Assembly (NCBI RefSeq): GCF_011764425.1
Contig: NZ_BLPF01000003.1
Span: 1,054,001-1,118,000, forward strand
Origin: Phytohabitans houttuyneae
Lineage (GTDB): Bacteria; Actinomycetota; Actinomycetes; Mycobacteriales; Micromonosporaceae
DNA length: 64,000 bases
Direction: 5' to 3'
Part shown: piece after piece, positions 1 through 8,273 of the stretch
How the letters are laid out: each line of letters begins with the position of its first letter
Numbering within the stretch: position 1 is the first letter of the stretch
Position numbers and translations under genes: made by a program
Notes under the pieces: model-generated
Databases searched by the model: none
Seen by the model: the letters and a program-made list of their open reading frames with translations, nothing else
What the model was told of the DNA's origin: nothing

Positions 1-218
1 CGCCACGATCAGGAAGATGATGTTGCGGAAGGACGCCCAGAAGTTGTCGTCCTCCAGCAGCCGCGTGTAGTTGTCCAGCCCGATCCACTCGGGGTACCCA
101 CCCCCTGCCACCGGGTGAAGCTGATGCCCACGTTCATCACGAGCGGCACCACGATGACCACCAGCGAGAGGAGCGCGCCGGGGATCAGGAAGGCGGCGTA
201 CCCCCGATTGGATCTCAT
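1..218 (-). CDS. Sugar ABC transporter permease, N-terminal part (cut by window edge, apparent frameshift)
   Basis: Inner-membrane permease of a carbohydrate ABC importer (MalF/UgpA-like). From the ATG at 218 it reads a short cytoplasmic start and a first membrane segment (IPGALLSLVVIVVPLVMNVG) followed by FTRWQGVG. The expected continuation PEWIGLDNYTRLLEDDNFW lies one frame over, so a base seems to be missing around 91-106, in a C-rich stretch. The ATG overlaps the TGA of the binding-protein gene by four bases (ATGA), so the two are translationally coupled. The rest of the gene lies outside the window. Family identity is firm. Whether the break is real or a sequencing error cannot be told here. 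Confidence 0.8.
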
Positions 219-1519
219 TTGCCGAGGCTGGTCAGGTTGTCGTTGTACGGCTTGGCGATCTCGTCGAGCACCGCCTCGGGGCTCTTCGTCCCGTTGATCA
301 GGTGCTGCGCGCCGGCGACGAGCACGTCGTAGTAGCCGGGCGCCGGCCAGTCGGGGTAGAAGGCCAGCCCGTCCGTCGACGTCACCTTGTTGAAGTTGTC
401 GATCAGCTCCTTGCTCTTGGCGTCGGTGATCGCCGCCGGGTCGGCCAGCACGGGCACGCCGCCGGAGTTGCCGAGCAGGTTCTGGATCTCCGGCTTCATC
501 GTGATGTCGATGAAGTCGTACGCCAGGCTCTTGTTCTTGGCGTTCTTGGGGACGACCCAGATGTTGCCGCCGGAGCCCGGGTGCAGCGTGTTGCCGGGGA
601 ACAGGAACGTGCCCCACTCGAACTTCGCCTCGGCGACGAAGCGGCCGTACCACCAGCTGCCGGAGATGACCATCGGGAACTTGCCCTGGGTGAAGGAGAC
701 GCCCATCGGGTCGGCCTTGATGCCGGCCGAGTCCTTGGGGATGTACCCCTTCTTGACCCAGTCCGCGAACGTGTTCGCCGCGTACGTGAACTCGGGTCCC
801 TTGAAGTCGACCTTGCCCTTGTAGAGCTGGAAGCTGTCCACGAAGGCGCGGTTGGCCTTGGCGAGCGCGAGCTCGTAGAGGATCTGCTGCGCCGGGTACT
901 CCGCGCCGCCGACCGACAGCGGCGCCACGCCGGCCTTCACGAACGTGTCCATCGCCGCCTCGAACTCGGCGAGCGTCGTAGGCACCTGCACCTTGTGCTT
1001 CGCGAAGAGGTCCTTGTTGTAGTAGACCATCACGTACTCGGCGTAGTTGGGCACGCCGTACCACTTGCCGTCGCCCATGATGCCCTCGGCGTCGTACTTC
1101 GAGGTCGTCTGCAGGCTTGGGCCGATCTTGTCCCAGCCGCGCTTGCCCGCCTCCTCGGTGAGGTCGGTGAGCAGCCCCTGCTTCGACAGCAGGCCGGCGG
1201 TCGCGTTGCCCTTGTTGTACTCCATGATGTCGGGCGCTTCGTCCGAGTTGAGGATCATTCCGGCGTTCTGCCGGATCTGCTCGAAGCCCTTCTCCTCGAA
1301 CTGCACCTTGACGCCGGGGTGAGACGCCTCGAACTGCTTGATCGCTTCGGCCCAGGCGATGCCCATGGCGCTGTTCGCACCCTCGTAGTGCCAGAGCTTG
1401 AGGGTCTTGCCGTCGCCGCTGCCGGCGCTGTCGTCGGAGTCGGCGCCGCAGGCGGCCAGGACCAGCGATGCGGCGGCGAGTACGGCGACGGTGCCCGCGC
1501 GTAGGCGAGAAGTTGACAC
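215..1519 (-). CDS. Sugar ABC transporter substrate-binding lipoprotein
   Basis: Extracellular solute-binding protein (family 1, MalE/UgpB-like), 434 aa, which captures a sugar and delivers it to the membrane permeases. The GTG start at 1519 is chosen because an AGGAGG ribosome site lies just upstream and because it gives a classic lipoprotein signal ending LVLAAC, with lipidated Cys24. Longer frames upstream run through promoter sequence. A Ser/Asp/Gly linker follows the Cys, then the two-lobed binding domain. It is the first gene of an operon with the downstream permease. No ATPase is seen, as usual for actinobacterial importers that share MsiK. The divergent GH3 gene suggests the substrate is a plant-derived oligosaccharide such as a xylo- or arabino-oligosaccharide (inference). 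Confidence 0.9.
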   Translation of the reverse strand: MSTSRLRAGTVAVLAAASLVLAACGADSDDSAGSGDGKTLKLWHYEGANSAMGIAWAEAIKQFEASHPGVKVQFEEKGFEQIRQNAGMILNSDEAPDIMEYNKGNATAGLLSKQGLLTDLTEEAGKRGWDKIGPSLQTTSKYDAEGIMGDGKWYGVPNYAEYVMVYYNKDLFAKHKVQVPTTLAEFEAAMDTFVKAGVAPLSVGGAEYPAQQILYELALAKANRAFVDSFQLYKGKVDFKGPEFTYAANTFADWVKKGYIPKDSAGIKADPMGVSFTQGKFPMVISGSWWYGRFVAEAKFEWGTFLFPGNTLHPGSGGNIWVVPKNAKNKSLAYDFIDITMKPEIQNLLGNSGGVPVLADPAAITDAKSKELIDNFNKVTSTDGLAFYPDWPAPGYYDVLVAGAQHLINGTKSPEAVLDEIAKPYNDNLTSLGK

Positions 1520-1664
1520 TGCTGCCTCCTCGTGGAGCGGTGAGCGGACCGGGGCCCGCGTAGCGAGACAGGGGTGGGTACGGGGTGCGGCTCGCCGGCC
1601 CGGCGTCAACGGGCCCGCGCCCCGGTCGGGCGACGTGTCGAATGCGGTGCCGTCGAAGCGCCTT

Positions 1665-1680
1665 GTCGAAGCGCTTCGAC
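1665..1680. promoter_or_regulatory. LacI-type operator palindrome
   Basis: GTCGAAGCGCTTCGAC is a perfect 16-bp palindrome with the central CG typical of LacI/GalR-family operators. A partial copy (GTCGAAGCGC) begins at 1652. It lies just downstream of the predicted transcription start of the binding-protein operon, where a repressor would block transcription. No matching LacI gene is in the adjacent sequence; the one at 59471 has a different predicted site. Confidence 0.75.
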
Positions 1681-1692
1681 TACCCGCTCGCA

Positions 1693-1722
1693 AGCTAACT
1701 TGACCACCGGCCGCCGTGTCAA
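1693..1722 (-). promoter_or_regulatory. Predicted sigma-A promoter of the sugar ABC operon
   Basis: On the minus strand there is a perfect -35 TTGACA (1722-1717), an 18-bp spacer and TTAGCT as -10 (1698-1693). The start would fall near 1686, immediately before the LacI-type palindrome. An imperfect inverted repeat (CGGAATCA/TGATTTCG, 1723-1743) sits upstream and could be a second regulator site. The rest of the 308-bp gap between the divergent genes holds another inverted repeat, ATAGTT/AACTAT (1773-1797), and a TTGACA at 1797-1802 that may serve the GH3 gene. Confidence 0.55.
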
Positions 1723-1827
1723 CGGAATCAACCGATGATTTCGTAACGGTTTCGGCAAACCGGCTCCTCCGAATAGTTCGTATGGCGTCTAAACTATTGA
1801 CAGGTTCTCGCGCTCTCGGCAAGTGTC

Positions 1828-4749
1828 GTGCGCGTGCGCGTTCCGAGAGCCTGGCTGGCTGCCGCTGTCACCGCCGTCCTGCTCGCCCCGGTCGCTCCCG
1901 CGCGGGCGGCCGAGCCGGCGTATCCCTTCCGCGACCCCGACCTACCCCTCGCCGTGCGGATCGACGACCTTGTCGGCCGCCTCACCCCGGCGGAGAAGAT
2001 CTCGCTCCTGCACCAGTACCAGCCCGCGATCCCGCGCCTTGAGATCGGCGCGTTCCGCACCGGCACCGAGGCCCTGCACGGCGTCGCCTGGCTCGGCGAG
2101 GCGACCGTCTTCCCGCAGGCCATCGGCTTGTCCACCACCTGGGACCCGGAGCTGATCCGGCGGGTCGGCGACGCCGTCGGGCGCGAGGCCCGCGGCTTCC
2201 ACGCACAGGACCCGGCGAACAACGGCCTCAACCTGTGGGCGCCCGTCGTCAACCTGCTGCGCGACCCCCGCTGGGGCCGCAACGAGGAGGGGTACTCCGA
2301 GGACCCGTACCTGACCGGCGTGATGTCCACCGCGTACGCGCGCGGCCTCGCCGGCGACCACCCCACCTACCTGCAGTCGGCGCCGACGCTCAAGCACTAC
2401 CTGGCCAACAACAACGAGGTGAACCGCGACACGGCCTCCTCCGTGCTGCCGCCGCGGCTGCTGCACGACTACGAGTACGCGGCCTTCCGCCCGGCCATCG
2501 CGGCCGGCGCGGCGACCGGCGTGATGACCTCGTACAACCTGCTGAACGGGCGACCGGCCACTGTGGAGCCGTCGCTCGACGCCGAGGTGCGCACCTGGTC
2601 CGACCGCGACCTGCTGGTGGTCAGCGACGCGTACGCGCCCGGCAACCTCACCGGATCCCAGGCCTACTACGCCACCCAGGCCGAGGCGAACGCGGACGCG
2701 GTCAAGGCGGGCGTGGACAGCTTCACCCAGGACGGGAGCAGCGCCGCCTCCACCGTGGCCGCCCTCACCGCCGCCACCGAGCAGGGTCTGCTGTCCTGGT
2801 CCGATGTGGACGACGCGCTGCGGCACATCTTCTCGATCCGCTTCCGCCTCGGGGAGTTCGACCCGCCCGGGCGCAACCCGTACGCGGCCATCACGCCCGA
2901 CGTCATCGACTCGCCGGAGCACCGCCGGCTCGCCCGCCAGGCCGCCGACGCGCAGCTGGTGCTGCTGAAGAACGAGCGCGCGACCCTCCCGCTGTCCGCG
3001 GGGAAGGCCCGCCGCGTCGCCGTCGTCGGGCCGCTCGCCGACTCCGTCTACACGGACTGGTACAGCGGCACCCCGCCGTACACGGTCACCCCGCGGCAGG
3101 GCGTCACCGACCGGCTCGGCGCCGGCGGCACCGTCGTCGGCGGCGAGGGCGTGGACCGGATCGCGCTGCGGGACGTGGCCACCGGGCGGTACGTCACGGC
3201 CACCGGCACCACCGACGCCGACGCCGTCACCGTGGCGGGGACGGCGGCCGGGGAGGCGGCGCAGTTCGACGTCTTCGACTGGGGCGAGGGCCTGCTCACG
3301 CTGCGCAGCGCGGCCAACGGGCGCTACCTCGGCTACAACTGGGGCCCGTTCGTCACCCGCGACACCCAACCCAACGGTTGGTACGTGCAGCAGCAGTTCA
3401 AGCTGGAGGCGCAGCCCGACGGCACGTACGCGATCCGGTACGCCGGCTACGAGACCCGCGAGCCGTGGTTCCCGGCAAACCGGTACCTGACCGTCGACTC
3501 AGGCGGCCGGCTGGCGCTCGGCGCTCCGACGGTCGCCACCGCCGCGCGGTTCGCGAAGGAGGTCGTGCGCAGCGGCACGCAGGACGCGGTCGCCGCCGCC
3601 ACCGGCGCGGACGTCGCGGTGGTCGTGGTCGGCAGCATGCCGGCCATCAACGGGCGGGAGACAAACGACCGCGTCTCGACCGCGCTGGCGCCGAGCCAGG
3701 CCGCGCTCGTCAAGGCGGTCCGCAAGGCCAACCCCAACACGGTCGTGGTGCTGGAGAACAGCTACCCGACGACGGTCAACTGGGAGCAGGCGAACGTGCC
3801 GGCGATCCTGTGGACCAGCCACGCCGGCCAGGAGACCGGCAACGCGGTCGCGGGCGCGCTCTTCGGCGACACCAACCCGAGCGGGCGGCTGACCCAGACG
3901 TGGTACCGCTCGGACGCGGAGCTGCCGAGCATCCTCGAGTACGACATCGCCAAGACCGGCATGACGTACCTCTACCACCGCGGCACACCGCTGTACCCGT
4001 TCGGCCACGGGCTGAGCTACACGACGTTCGGGTACTCGCCGCTGCGCGTGGACGCGACCGGCGTATCGCTCGACGTCACCAACACCGGGCGGCGTCCGGG
4101 CGTGGAGACCGTGCAGCTGTACACCCGCCTCGGGCATTCCCGGGCCCAGCAGCCGCTCAAGCAGCTGCGCGGCTTCGCGCGGGTGTCGCTCGCGCCGGGC
4201 CAGACGACGTCGGTGCGCATCCCGCTGCGGGCTGGCGACCTGTCCTACTGGGACGTGACGCGCGGCCGGCCGGTGGTGGAGAGCGGCACGTACGACCTGC
4301 TGGTCGGCTCCTCCGCCACGGACATCCGGCGCACGGCGACGCTGAAGGTGAAGGGCGAGACGACCCCGCCGCGCACCCTCCGCGCGCCGGTCGCGGCCTG
4401 GACCTTCGACGACTACGCCGGCACCACGCTGGTGGACACGACGAAGCAGGCGGGCACCGCGGTAGCGGCGACGGCGGCGGGGCAGTGGGTGCGGTACTCC
4501 GATGTGGACCTGGGCGGGGGCCCCGGCCGGGCCACCCTGCGGGTCTCCGCGGACGCCCCCGCCGGCGTCGAGGTCCGCCTCGACCACCCGACCCGGGGCC
4601 GGCTGCTGGGGACGGTCGCGGTGCCGGCCACCGGCGGGCGCTACGCGTGGACCGAGGTGTCCGGCGCGCTGGCCCGCACCGGCGGGCGGCACGACGTGTA
4701 CCTCGTGTTCACCGGCGCCGCCCGGCTGGACACCGTCCGCCTGGCTTGA
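1828..4749 (+). CDS. Secreted GH3 beta-glycosidase with inserted fascin-like domain and C-terminal CBM6-like module
   Basis: Exo-acting beta-glycosidase (GH3; beta-xylosidase, beta-glucosidase or arabinopyranosidase type), 973 aa. A Sec signal covers about residues 1-28. The (beta/alpha)8 domain carries the nucleophile Asp267 in VVSDAYAP. The second GH3 domain starts near 375 and is interrupted at about 441-576 by a beta-trefoil/fascin-like insertion (RDVATGRYV, AANGRYLGYNWG), where many GH3 enzymes carry PA14. The GH3 fold then resumes, with FnIII-like sequence about 739-841 and a CBM6/35-like module about 853-973. GTG 1828 keeps the full signal peptide; GTG 1834 is an alternative and no strong ribosome site is seen. 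It is divergent from a sugar importer and probably co-induced. Exact substrate is not determinable. Confidence 0.88.
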   Translation: MRVRVPRAWLAAAVTAVLLAPVAPARAAEPAYPFRDPDLPLAVRIDDLVGRLTPAEKISLLHQYQPAIPRLEIGAFRTGTEALHGVAWLGEATVFPQAIGLSTTWDPELIRRVGDAVGREARGFHAQDPANNGLNLWAPVVNLLRDPRWGRNEEGYSEDPYLTGVMSTAYARGLAGDHPTYLQSAPTLKHYLANNNEVNRDTASSVLPPRLLHDYEYAAFRPAIAAGAATGVMTSYNLLNGRPATVEPSLDAEVRTWSDRDLLVVSDAYAPGNLTGSQAYYATQAEANADAVKAGVDSFTQDGSSAASTVAALTAATEQGLLSWSDVDDALRHIFSIRFRLGEFDPPGRNPYAAITPDVIDSPEHRRLARQAADAQLVLLKNERATLPLSAGKARRVAVVGPLADSVYTDWYSGTPPYTVTPRQGVTDRLGAGGTVVGGEGVDRIALRDVATGRYVTATGTTDADAVTVAGTAAGEAAQFDVFDWGEGLLTLRSAANGRYLGYNWGPFVTRDTQPNGWYVQQQFKLEAQPDGTYAIRYAGYETREPWFPANRYLTVDSGGRLALGAPTVATAARFAKEVVRSGTQDAVAAATGADVAVVVVGSMPAINGRETNDRVSTALAPSQAALVKAVRKANPNTVVVLENSYPTTVNWEQANVPAILWTSHAGQETGNAVAGALFGDTNPSGRLTQTWYRSDAELPSILEYDIAKTGMTYLYHRGTPLYPFGHGLSYTTFGYSPLRVDATGVSLDVTNTGRRPGVETVQLYTRLGHSRAQQPLKQLRGFARVSLAPGQTTSVRIPLRAGDLSYWDVTRGRPVVESGTYDLLVGSSATDIRRTATLKVKGETTPPRTLRAPVAAWTFDDYAGTTLVDTTKQAGTAVAATAAGQWVRYSDVDLGGGPGRATLRVSADAPAGVEVRLDHPTRGRLLGTVAVPATGGRYAWTEVSGALARTGGRHDVYLVFTGAARLDTVRLA

Positions 4750-4776
4750 CCTCAACCACGCTTGAGGTTGAAGACT
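4746..4776 (+). promoter_or_regulatory. SoxR/MerR-type promoter with 19-bp spacer
   Basis: The inverted repeat ACCTCAA (4749-4755), six bases, TTGAGGT (4762-4768) lies between a TTGACC -35 (4746-4751) and an AAGACT -10 (4771-4776). The spacer is exactly 19 bp, the overlong spacing that MerR-family activators such as SoxR correct by twisting DNA. The sequence closely matches known actinobacterial SoxR boxes. The -35 overlaps the stop codon of the GH3 gene. The transcription start would fall at or next to the ATG at 4784, so the mRNA is probably leaderless. Confidence 0.85.
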
Positions 4777-4783
4777 CGGCCCC

Positions 4784-5752
4784 ATGCGTGCGATACAGGT
4801 GGCCGCCTTCGGCGGTCCGGAAGTGCTCACGGCCGTCGACCTGCCCGACCCGGTCCCCGGGCCGGGCCAGGTCGTGGTCGGCATGGCCGTGGCCGACGTC
4901 ATCCTCCTCGACACCCTCCTGCGCGGCGGCTGGGGGCGCGAGGTCTTCCCGCGCCCGCTGCCGTACGTGCCCGGCGGCGGGGGAGCGGGCGAGGTGCTGC
5001 GGGCCGGCGCGGGCGTCGACCCGGCGTGGGTGGGCCGGCGGGTGGTGGTGCGCACCTCCGCCGGGTACGCCGAGCAGGTGGCCGCCGACCTCGGCGAGGT
5101 GACGCCCGTGCCGGACGCGCTGCCGCTTCCGACCGCGGCGGCGCTGCTGCACGACGGCGTGACCGCGCTCAGCATGGAAGGGCTCGGCGCGCCCGAGAAG
5201 GGCGAGTGGGTGCTGGTGACGGCGGCCGCGGGCGGGGCCGGCTCGCTGCTGGTGCAGCTGGCGGCCGCCGCCGGCGCGCGCGTGGTGGCCGCCGCCTCCA
5301 GCGAGGCCAAGCGCGCGCTCGCCCGCGACCTCGGCGCCGAGGTCACGGTGGACTACACGCGGGCCGGTTGGACCGAGCGGGTACGCGCGGCGACCGGCGG
5401 CGGGGTCGCGCTGGCCTACGACGGAGCCGGCGGCGCACTGGGGACGGCCACTGTGGACGCGCTCGTGGACGGCGGGCGCCTGGTCACGTACGGCTCGGGC
5501 GACGGCCTCGCCGCCCCGGACCCGGCGGTGGTGGAACGCCGCGGCCTGCGGGTGGCCACCCCGCTGCTGGACGGCCCGCCACCGCCGCCGGTCGTGCGGG
5601 AGCTGATGGAGCGGGCGCTCGCGTACGCCGTCGAGGGGCGCCTGCGCCCGGTCATCGCGGCAACATATCCGCTGGAGCGCGCGGCCGACGCGCACCGCGC
5701 GCTCGCCGCGCGGACGGTCGCCGGGAAGTCGCTGCTGCTCGTCGGGTCCTAA
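4784..5752 (+). CDS. Zinc-independent quinone oxidoreductase (MDR family)
   Basis: NADPH-dependent quinone or alkene reductase of the medium-chain dehydrogenase/reductase superfamily, 322 aa, cytoplasmic. The N-terminal GroES-like domain (residues 1-120; QVAAFGGPEVL) lacks zinc-binding cysteines, as in QOR. The Rossmann domain carries the nucleotide motif VTAAAGGAGSLLVQLAAAAGA (about 146-166). The preceding SoxR-type promoter fits a redox-cycling stress role: quinone reductases are typical SoxR targets in Streptomyces and relatives. No ribosome site is visible, consistent with leaderless translation. It ends convergently with the GNAT gene, overlapping by four bases. Confidence 0.88.
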   Translation: MRAIQVAAFGGPEVLTAVDLPDPVPGPGQVVVGMAVADVILLDTLLRGGWGREVFPRPLPYVPGGGGAGEVLRAGAGVDPAWVGRRVVVRTSAGYAEQVAADLGEVTPVPDALPLPTAAALLHDGVTALSMEGLGAPEKGEWVLVTAAAGGAGSLLVQLAAAAGARVVAAASSEAKRALARDLGAEVTVDYTRAGWTERVRAATGGGVALAYDGAGGALGTATVDALVDGGRLVTYGSGDGLAAPDPAVVERRGLRVATPLLDGPPPPPVVRELMERALAYAVEGRLRPVIAATYPLERAADAHRALAARTVAGKSLLLVGS

Positions 5753-6291
5753 CTCGACAGTCGCTTGTGGTACACCACGAAGTCGGCCGGCGTGGCCAGC
5801 AGCGGCTCCAGCCCGGGAAACTCCTCGGCGAAGCTCGCGGTGCGCACCGGCCGGTAGCCGATCCTGGTGTACCACGCGCGCAGGAACTCCTTGACCGGGT
5901 GCTCCCACTCGCGCGGCAGCAGCAGCTCCAGCTGCATCGTCGCCAGACCCTGGTCGCGCGCCCACCCCTCGGCAAACTCGACCAGCCGCCGCCCGAGTCC
6001 CGCCCCGCGGTGCTCCGGGCTGGCCACCAGCATGCCGAACTCGCCCTCGCCGGTCGCCAGGCGCTGCACCCGCACCGCGCCGGCGAGATGCCCGTCCACG
6101 CGGGCCGCGGCGAGCTCGCCCGCGCGCACGATGCCGGCCAGCGCTTCCACGGTGGTCCGCTCGGTGCCCTCGCGCCAGATGCCCTTCTCCGCGTCGGCGT
6201 AGACGCGGTTGATGAGGTCGGTCGCCTCCGCCAGGAACGCGGCGTCGCCGCTCGCGGCCGGCGGCACGAAGAGGATCTCTACGCGGGTCAC
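5749..6291 (-). CDS. GNAT-family N-acetyltransferase
   Basis: Acetyl-CoA-dependent acetyltransferase, 180 aa. A single GNAT fold is visible: substrate-side N-terminus, then beta4/alpha3 acetyl-CoA loop with EHRGAGLGRRLVEFAEGWA (Q/RxxGxG/A motif, about residues 93-111), then a C-terminal strand with YTRIGYRPV. Its stop overlaps that of the quinone reductase on the other strand, and its start overlaps the stop of the HxlR-type regulator by four bases, so it is the second gene of a two-gene operon. Substrate unknown. Confidence 0.85.
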   Translation of the reverse strand: MTRVEILFVPPAASGDAAFLAEATDLINRVYADAEKGIWREGTERTTVEALAGIVRAGELAAARVDGHLAGAVRVQRLATGEGEFGMLVASPEHRGAGLGRRLVEFAEGWARDQGLATMQLELLLPREWEHPVKEFLRAWYTRIGYRPVRTASFAEEFPGLEPLLATPADFVVYHKRLSS

Positions 6292-6650
6292 CCGGCCATG
6301 GTGCCACGGGCGCGGGCGCGCGAGAGCTCGTCGAGGTTGGCCCGGGCCCAGGCCCGGACGTGGTCGATGAGGCCGAGGAGGGTACCGCCGAGCGGCGTGA
6401 GCTGGTACTCGACGCCGTCCGCCACCGGCCGGCGGGTGACCAGCCCGTCGCGCTCCATCGCGTCGAGGGTCTCGGCGAGGACCTTGGCGCTGATCGGCCG
6501 CAGATGCCGGCGCAGCTCACCGAAGCGGCGCGGTCCGGCCTCCAGGCACAGCACGATCATCGCGGTCCACTTGCCGCCGATCTGGACCGGGAAGGCGCTG
6601 CTCGGGCAGAGCGGGTCGAAGGCCGGCAGCGGCGCCACGGTCCCGTCCAT
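6288..6650 (-). CDS. HxlR-family winged-helix transcriptional regulator
   Basis: DNA-binding regulator, 120 aa, normal length for HxlR. Hallmarks are CPSSAFPVQIGGKWTAMIV (the usual first Cys and GGKW), RRFGELRRHLRPISAKVLAETL as the recognition part, and MERDGLVTRRPVADGVEYQLT as the wing. It is divergent, across 60 bp, from an NAD(P)-dependent oxidoreductase gene, a common HxlR arrangement in which the regulator represses the neighbour in response to an electrophile or redox signal. An inverted repeat in the gap is the likely operator. It is co-transcribed with the overlapping GNAT gene. Confidence 0.88.
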   Translation of the reverse strand: MDGTVAPLPAFDPLCPSSAFPVQIGGKWTAMIVLCLEAGPRRFGELRRHLRPISAKVLAETLDAMERDGLVTRRPVADGVEYQLTPLGGTLLGLIDHVRAWARANLDELSRARARGTMAG

Positions 6651-6661
6651 CCGGCCCAGGC

Positions 6662-6689
6662 TACCCGGTTACGTTGCGGTGACCGGGTA
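6662..6689. promoter_or_regulatory. Inverted-repeat operator between HxlR regulator and oxidoreductase operon
   Basis: TACCCGGTTAC (6662-6672) and GTGACCGGGTA (6679-6689) form an inverted repeat with 10 of 11 pairs matching and a 6-bp centre. It is centred in the 60-bp gap between the divergent genes, so one bound dimer could control both. Assignment to the adjacent HxlR protein is inference from position. Confidence 0.65.
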
Positions 6690-6710
6690 CCCGCGATCTA
6701 GCCTCGCGCC

Positions 6711-7429
6711 ATGCCAGACACCTCCGCCGAACCGTCCCGCCGCGCGGCCGTCATCGGTGCCGGCGGCCGGGTCGGGCGCGCCGTCACCGCCGCCCTCCTG
6801 CGCGATTCCTGGGACGTCGTCGCCGTCGTCCGCGACCCGGAGCGGCACGACCTGCCGCCGCACCCGCGGCTGCACGTCACGCGGGGCGACGCGCAGCGGC
6901 CCGACGGGCTGGCGCCGGCGCTTGCCACCGTCGAGGCGGCGGTGCTCGCGGTCACACCCTTCACCGCGCCGCCGGACTCGTTCGACGGCTTCGATCCTGA
7001 CTACTACGTCACGATCGTCACCGGGCTGGCCGCGCACTGGCCGGCGCCGCACCGCCGGCTCGTCGCGGTCGGGCTGGCGGCCACCCTCCGGCTGGACACC
7101 GGCGAGCTGGTCATGGACGACCCGGAGCTGTTTCCGCCCTTCCTGCGCCCGTTCGCGCTCGCACACGCACGGCAGGCGGACGCGCTGCGTGACACGGGCT
7201 GGAATGGGCGATGTTGGTACCACCGTCAGGTTTCGGCCTCGCGCCGCCGGCCGGCCCTGGACGGTCGCTCGTGCGTGAGCCGGTGACCCGGCGCCAGGCC
7301 ACGGCGGGGCTGTCCCACGCGGACTACGCGGACGCCGTCGCCGGCGAGCTGGGGGCGCCGACCCTCCACGGCGGTCGGGCCGCCGTCGTGCCGCCGCCTG
7401 TGGATGACCTGCCTATGCTGGCCGGGTGA
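6711..7429 (+). CDS. NAD(P)-dependent oxidoreductase, atypical SDR (apparent frameshift near 7198)
   Basis: NAD(P)-binding reductase or epimerase-like protein of the SDR_a5/NmrA group, about 239 aa if restored. The Rossmann motif GAGGRVGRAV lies at residues 17-26. The first frame is convincing to LAHARQADALRDTG and then turns to nonsense, while the next frame continues with LEWAMLVPPSGFG and SHADYADAVAGEL, the usual end of this family. One base is apparently missing around 7195-7202. The second frame ends at 7429 and its TGA overlaps the GTG of the AraC gene, so the operon structure is intact. Probably a sequence error; otherwise a recent pseudogene. Confidence 0.75.
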
Positions 7430-7845
7430 AGCCCGAGGAGCTCAAACACCTCCGGCGCGCGCGCGACCTCATGGACCGGGAGTACGCGCGGCCGCTGGAC
7501 GTGCCCGCGATGGCCCGTACCGCGTTGATGTCGCCGGCACACTTCTCCCGCCAGTTCCGCGCGGCGTACGGCGAGACGCCGTACAGCTACCTGATGACCC
7601 GGCGGATCGAGCGCGCCAAGCTGCTGCTGCGCCGCGGCGACATGAGCGTCACCGACGTGTGCATGGCCGTCGGGTGTACCTCGCTCGGCTCGTTCAGCTC
7701 GCGCTTCACCGAGCTGGTCGGCGAGTCGCCGAGCGCGTACCGGGCGCGCAACCACGCGGACCTCGGCGCCATCCCCGGGTGCTGGGCGAAAGTCGTCACG
7801 AGGCCGAGCAGGAATCGAGAAGCGCAGGCCAGCCCCGCCTCGTAA
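7426..7845 (+). CDS. AraC-family regulator (DNA-binding domain only)
   Basis: Transcriptional regulator, 139 aa, consisting mainly of the AraC double helix-turn-helix (residues 8-108: LDVPAMARTALMSPAHFSRQF, then VTDVCMAVGCTSLGSFSSRF). It lacks the N-terminal sensor domain of full-length family members. The GTG start at 7426 overlaps the previous stop (GTGA). A VOC protein follows after 10 bp. Stand-alone AraC domains paired with a glyoxalase-fold gene are common in actinobacteria and probably control that gene. Confidence 0.88.
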   Translation: MKPEELKHLRRARDLMDREYARPLDVPAMARTALMSPAHFSRQFRAAYGETPYSYLMTRRIERAKLLLRRGDMSVTDVCMAVGCTSLGSFSSRFTELVGESPSAYRARNHADLGAIPGCWAKVVTRPSRNREAQASPAS

Positions 7846-7855
7846 CGTTCGGGGT

Positions 7856-8266
7856 ATGGATCTTTCCGTTAAGTACACATATCTCGAAGTCGACGACCAC
7901 GAGGCCGCGCTGGCCTTCTACCGCGACGCCCTCGGCCTGGAGGTGCGCCAGGACGTCGCCATGGAGGGGGCCCGCTGGCTGACCGTCGGGCCGAAGGCGC
8001 AGCCGGAGCTCGGCGTCGTCCTGTCGACCGTGGGCGTGGGCCGCCCGGCGGAGGACGCGGAGGCGCTCCGGGCCCTTCTCGCGAAGGGCTCGCTGGCCGG
8101 CCTGGTGCTGGAGACCGACGACGTGGACGCCACCTTCGAGTCGGTGCGGGCGACCGGCGCCGAGGTCATGCAGGAGCCGATCGACCAGCCTTACGGCACG
8201 CGGGACTGCGCGTTCCGCGACCCGGCCGGCAACCAGGTCCGGATCAACCAGCGCGCGAAGGCCTGA
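7856..8266 (+). CDS. VOC-family (glyoxalase/bleomycin-resistance fold) protein
   Basis: Small metal-dependent or antibiotic-sequestering protein of the vicinal oxygen chelate superfamily, 136 aa. Paired beta-alpha-beta-beta-beta repeats are visible: YLEVDDHEAALAFYRDALGLEV at the start, and LVLETDDVDATFESVRATGAEV then DPAGNQVRINQ at the end. Third gene of the oxidoreductase/AraC/VOC operon. Substrate unknown. A strong hairpin follows the stop. Confidence 0.85.
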   Translation: MDLSVKYTYLEVDDHEAALAFYRDALGLEVRQDVAMEGARWLTVGPKAQPELGVVLSTVGVGRPAEDAEALRALLAKGSLAGLVLETDDVDATFESVRATGAEVMQEPIDQPYGTRDCAFRDPAGNQVRINQRAKA

Positions 8267-8273
8267 TGCGAAA

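Noticed and set aside
2235-5102. Very long open frames in other phases or on the opposite strand of GH3, GGDEF-EAL, GH95 and others
   Set aside because: They arise from extreme third-position GC; their translations are Arg/Ala/Gly/Pro-rich, lack family motifs and fully overlap well-supported genes.
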